A stretch of 64,000 nucleotides of DNA. Origin: Saprospiraceae bacterium (lineage in GTDB: Bacteria; Bacteroidota; Bacteroidia; Chitinophagales; Saprospiraceae). The position numbers and the translations under genes were made by a program. Of this stretch, positions 62,081 through 64,000 are shown in pieces (position 1 is the first letter of the stretch; the number at the start of each line of letters is the position of its first letter). Below the pieces are notes generated by a model that saw only the letters and a program-made list of their open reading frames with translations, searched no databases and was not told the DNA's origin. The stretch covers positions 1-64,000 of the forward strand of contig JAHDCU010000007.1 of assembly GCA_020629715.1 (NCBI GenBank), written 5' to 3'.

Positions 62081-62539
62081 TTGAATTTAGAACAACTTGT
62101 ACAAGATGCCATCTCAGAACTGAACTATACAGACTGTTTTTTGGTAGAAATTGTAGAAGGAGCCAACAAGTTTGAAATCTTCATCGACAGCGATGAAGGT
62201 GTTACTTTTTTAAAGTGTAGAAAAATCAGCAGATTATTGGAGGAGCACATCGATGCCAATCCCAATATCCCTGAAAAATATACCTTGGATGTTTCAAGTG
62301 CCGGAGTAGGTAGACCACTCAAATTGTTTAGACAATATAAAAACAATGTAGGTCGCTTGCTAGCCGTGAAGCTTGCCGATGGTAGCAAAAAAGAAGGAGA
62401 CCTTTTGGAAGCTACCGAAGAGCATATAAAGCTTGAAGTATTGAAAGATCCAAATAGCAAAAAAAAGATTAAAGAAAAAGAGCAAATTATCGTAGAGATG
62501 AACAACATTATGGAATCCAAAGTCAAAGTCAGATTTTAA
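62081..62539 (+). CDS. rimP: Ribosome maturation factor RimP
   Basis: A 152-residue RimP, needed for 30S subunit maturation. Conserved text includes 'EKYTLDVSSAGVGRPL' and 'VGRLLAVKLADGSKKEGDLLEA' (C-terminal SH3-like domain). The start is TTG 62081 (MNLEQLVQDA); no ATG gives a better fit. First gene of the canonical rimP-nusA-infB operon; nusA follows after 11 nt. Confidence 0.93.
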   Translation: MNLEQLVQDAISELNYTDCFLVEIVEGANKFEIFIDSDEGVTFLKCRKISRLLEEHIDANPNIPEKYTLDVSSAGVGRPLKLFRQYKNNVGRLLAVKLADGSKKEGDLLEATEEHIKLEVLKDPNSKKKIKEKEQIIVEMNNIMESKVKVRF

Positions 62540-62550
62540 AAATTTAGATT

Positions 62551-63795
62551 ATGAATTTAGTAGAATCTTTCTCGGAATTTAAGGCTGGAAAAAATATTGA
62601 TAGACCTACTATGGTCAGGGTATTGGAAGATGTATTCCGTACGCTTATCAAGAAAAAATATGTCGATGATGAGAACTTTGATGTGATCGTAAATACGCAG
62701 AATGGTGACCTCGAGATGTGGAGAGTACGAGAAATCGTATCCGATGGTGAGGTGACTGATGAGATGAGCCAGATTTCTTTCTCTGAGGCTCAAGCGATAG
62801 ATGATGATTATGAGGTTGGTGAAGAGTGTTATGAGCAGTTAGGTTTAGAGGATTTTGGCCGTAGAGCCATTATGGCCGCTAGACAGACCTTGATCTCCAG
62901 AATTATGGAGCTCGAAAAAGATGAAATATACAAGCGATATGTAGATCGTGTAGGTGATATAGTATTAGGTGAAGTTCACCAGATTTTGAAAAGAGAGCTA
63001 CTCATACTCGATGATGCTACAGGTAACGAACTTGTGCTACCTCGTAATGAGATGATCCGTGGTGATTATTTCCGTAAGGGAGATATGGTACGTGCTATTA
63101 TCAAGGATGTAGAAATGAGAAATAACAATCCTGCAATTGTCATCTCTCGTACAGATTCTGCTTTCTTGGAAAAACTACTGGAGCAAGAAGTACCAGAAAT
63201 TGAAGACGGTCTGATTACTGTGAAAAAGATCGTACGTATACCAGGTGATAGAGCGAAAGTAGCGGTAGAGTCATATGATGATAGAATCGACCCTGTAGGT
63301 GCTTGTGTAGGTATGAAAGGTAGTCGTATCCACGGTATTGTGAGAGAACTCAAGAATGAGAATATCGATATCGTAAACTTTACGACCAATAGTACTCTAT
63401 TCATCCAGAGATCATTGACACCGGCCAAGATCACTAATATCGAGTTGGATACTGAAAACATGAAAGCTTCAGTATTCTTAAAGCCCGATCAAGTATCATT
63501 GGCCATTGGTAGAGGTGGTACTAATATTAAGTTAGCTAGTAAGTTGACTGGATTTGAAATTGATGTGTATCGTGAAAGCGACCAACTAGAAGTAGAAGAT
63601 GTAGATTTAGATGAATTTACAGATGAGATCGATGGTTGGGTAATCGATCAGCTGAAAAACATCGGCTGTGATACCGCTCGAAGTGTATTAGATTTAAGTA
63701 AACAGGAGCTTGCTCGTAGGACTGACCTTGAGGAAGAAACTATAGATGAAGTATTAAGAATATTAGCAGCAGAATTCGAAGATGATGAGAATTAG
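62551..63795 (+). CDS. nusA: Transcription termination/antitermination factor NusA
   Basis: A 414-residue NusA. In order: N-terminal RNA polymerase-binding domain (about 1-125), S1 domain (about 130-200, 'VGDIVLGEVHQILKRELLI'), two KH domains (about 205-345, 'DPVGACVGMKGSRIHGIVREL', 'SLAIGRGGTNIKLASKL') and a helix-hairpin-helix tail ending EFEDDEN. It binds RNA polymerase and modulates pausing and termination. Length is usual for Bacteroidota. Confidence 0.97.
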   Translation: MNLVESFSEFKAGKNIDRPTMVRVLEDVFRTLIKKKYVDDENFDVIVNTQNGDLEMWRVREIVSDGEVTDEMSQISFSEAQAIDDDYEVGEECYEQLGLEDFGRRAIMAARQTLISRIMELEKDEIYKRYVDRVGDIVLGEVHQILKRELLILDDATGNELVLPRNEMIRGDYFRKGDMVRAIIKDVEMRNNNPAIVISRTDSAFLEKLLEQEVPEIEDGLITVKKIVRIPGDRAKVAVESYDDRIDPVGACVGMKGSRIHGIVRELKNENIDIVNFTTNSTLFIQRSLTPAKITNIELDTENMKASVFLKPDQVSLAIGRGGTNIKLASKLTGFEIDVYRESDQLEVEDVDLDEFTDEIDGWVIDQLKNIGCDTARSVLDLSKQELARRTDLEEETIDEVLRILAAEFEDDEN

Positions 63796-63831
63796 GCACT
63801 AGATTCGACAAACAAACTATTAATCAGGTAA

Positions 63832-64000
63832 ATGGCAAAAAGATTAGTCAAAATAGCTAAAGAATTGAATGTTGGTACGTCTACCATAGTAGACTTCCTA
63901 GCAAACAATGGACATGCAATAGAAAACAAACCTACTGCCAAGGTATCTGATGAGCAGTACAATATGCTATTGGCGGAATTTAGTAACTCTATGGCCGTCA
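63832..64000 (+). CDS. infB: Translation initiation factor IF-2 (5' part)
   Basis: The frame opens at ATG 63832, 36 nt after nusA, and runs off the window. The visible residues, beginning MAKRLVKIAKELNVGTSTIV, are the N-terminal IF2-N helical domain; the GTPase core lies beyond the window. Position in the rimP-nusA-infB order confirms the identity. Confidence 0.95.
   Translation, partial: MAKRLVKIAKELNVGTSTIVDFLANNGHAIENKPTAKVSDEQYNMLLAEFSNSMAV

Overview
The window is chromosomal DNA of a member of the Bacteroidota. The evidence is Bacteroidota-type promoters (-33 TTG/TTTG and -7 TAnnTTTG), four secreted proteins ending in a type IX secretion (T9SS) sorting domain, families largely confined to the phylum (DUF4290, DUF4270, DUF6089, a GT5-only 'glycogen synthase', S46 dipeptidyl-peptidase) and futalosine-pathway menaquinone synthesis. 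Repeated 'GCDSI' modules in one adhesin-like protein suggest Saprospiria or a near relative; this is inference only.

Region 1 (1-13.1 kb) looks accessory. It holds a tyrosine recombinase, a RadC-type JAB protein, a 2068-residue secreted Rhs/YD-repeat protein with an overlapping CPBP membrane protease gene, and then a displaced rhs 3' tip. That tip repeats the end of the Rhs core at DNA level, carries a stop where the parent reads through, and has a different C-terminal domain followed by two small downstream genes. An isolated HNH-type protein follows. The region ends at a CAT-anticodon tRNA whose 3' end faces the island. This is the best candidate for an unusual system: a polymorphic-toxin locus with a spare tip cassette and unassigned partner genes.

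Region 2 (13.3-34.6 kb) is mostly housekeeping: a secreted endonuclease I, DinB, an FKBP isomerase, an S46 peptidase (DPP11-like), a DsbD-type reductase with a satellite DsbD-N protein, a polyprenyl synthase, and a minus-strand envelope cluster (GT5 protein, DUF4270, GlmS, DUF4290, MurA). MurA carries Asp in place of the fosfomycin-target Cys. Small envelope and metabolic genes follow (DUF6089, YjbQ, DUF427 and membrane proteins).

Region 3 (34-49.5 kb) starts with a TetR regulator divergent from an ABC-HlyD-TolC tripartite exporter, followed by an ECF sigma factor. A palindrome, TAATAGTAAAACTATTA, in the TetR/ABC intergenic region recurs imperfectly twice before the sigma gene and suggests one regulon. 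The ABC ATPase has degenerate signature, Q-loop and H-loop motifs. Next come a secreted YD-repeat-like protein, an M43 metalloprotease lipoprotein, a LytS/LytTR two-component pair and two T9SS cargo proteins.

Region 4 (49.7-64 kb) holds ThrS, an AspT/YidE-type transporter, a T9SS cargo protein, a sulfur-compound operon (ArsR, TauE, persulfide dioxygenase-rhodanese, two YeeE-type half-permeases), a two-gene unknown cassette flanked by direct copies of a 51-bp intergenic repeat, MqnC, and the start of the rimP-nusA-infB operon, whose leader contains a terminator-like hairpin. infB runs off the end of the window.
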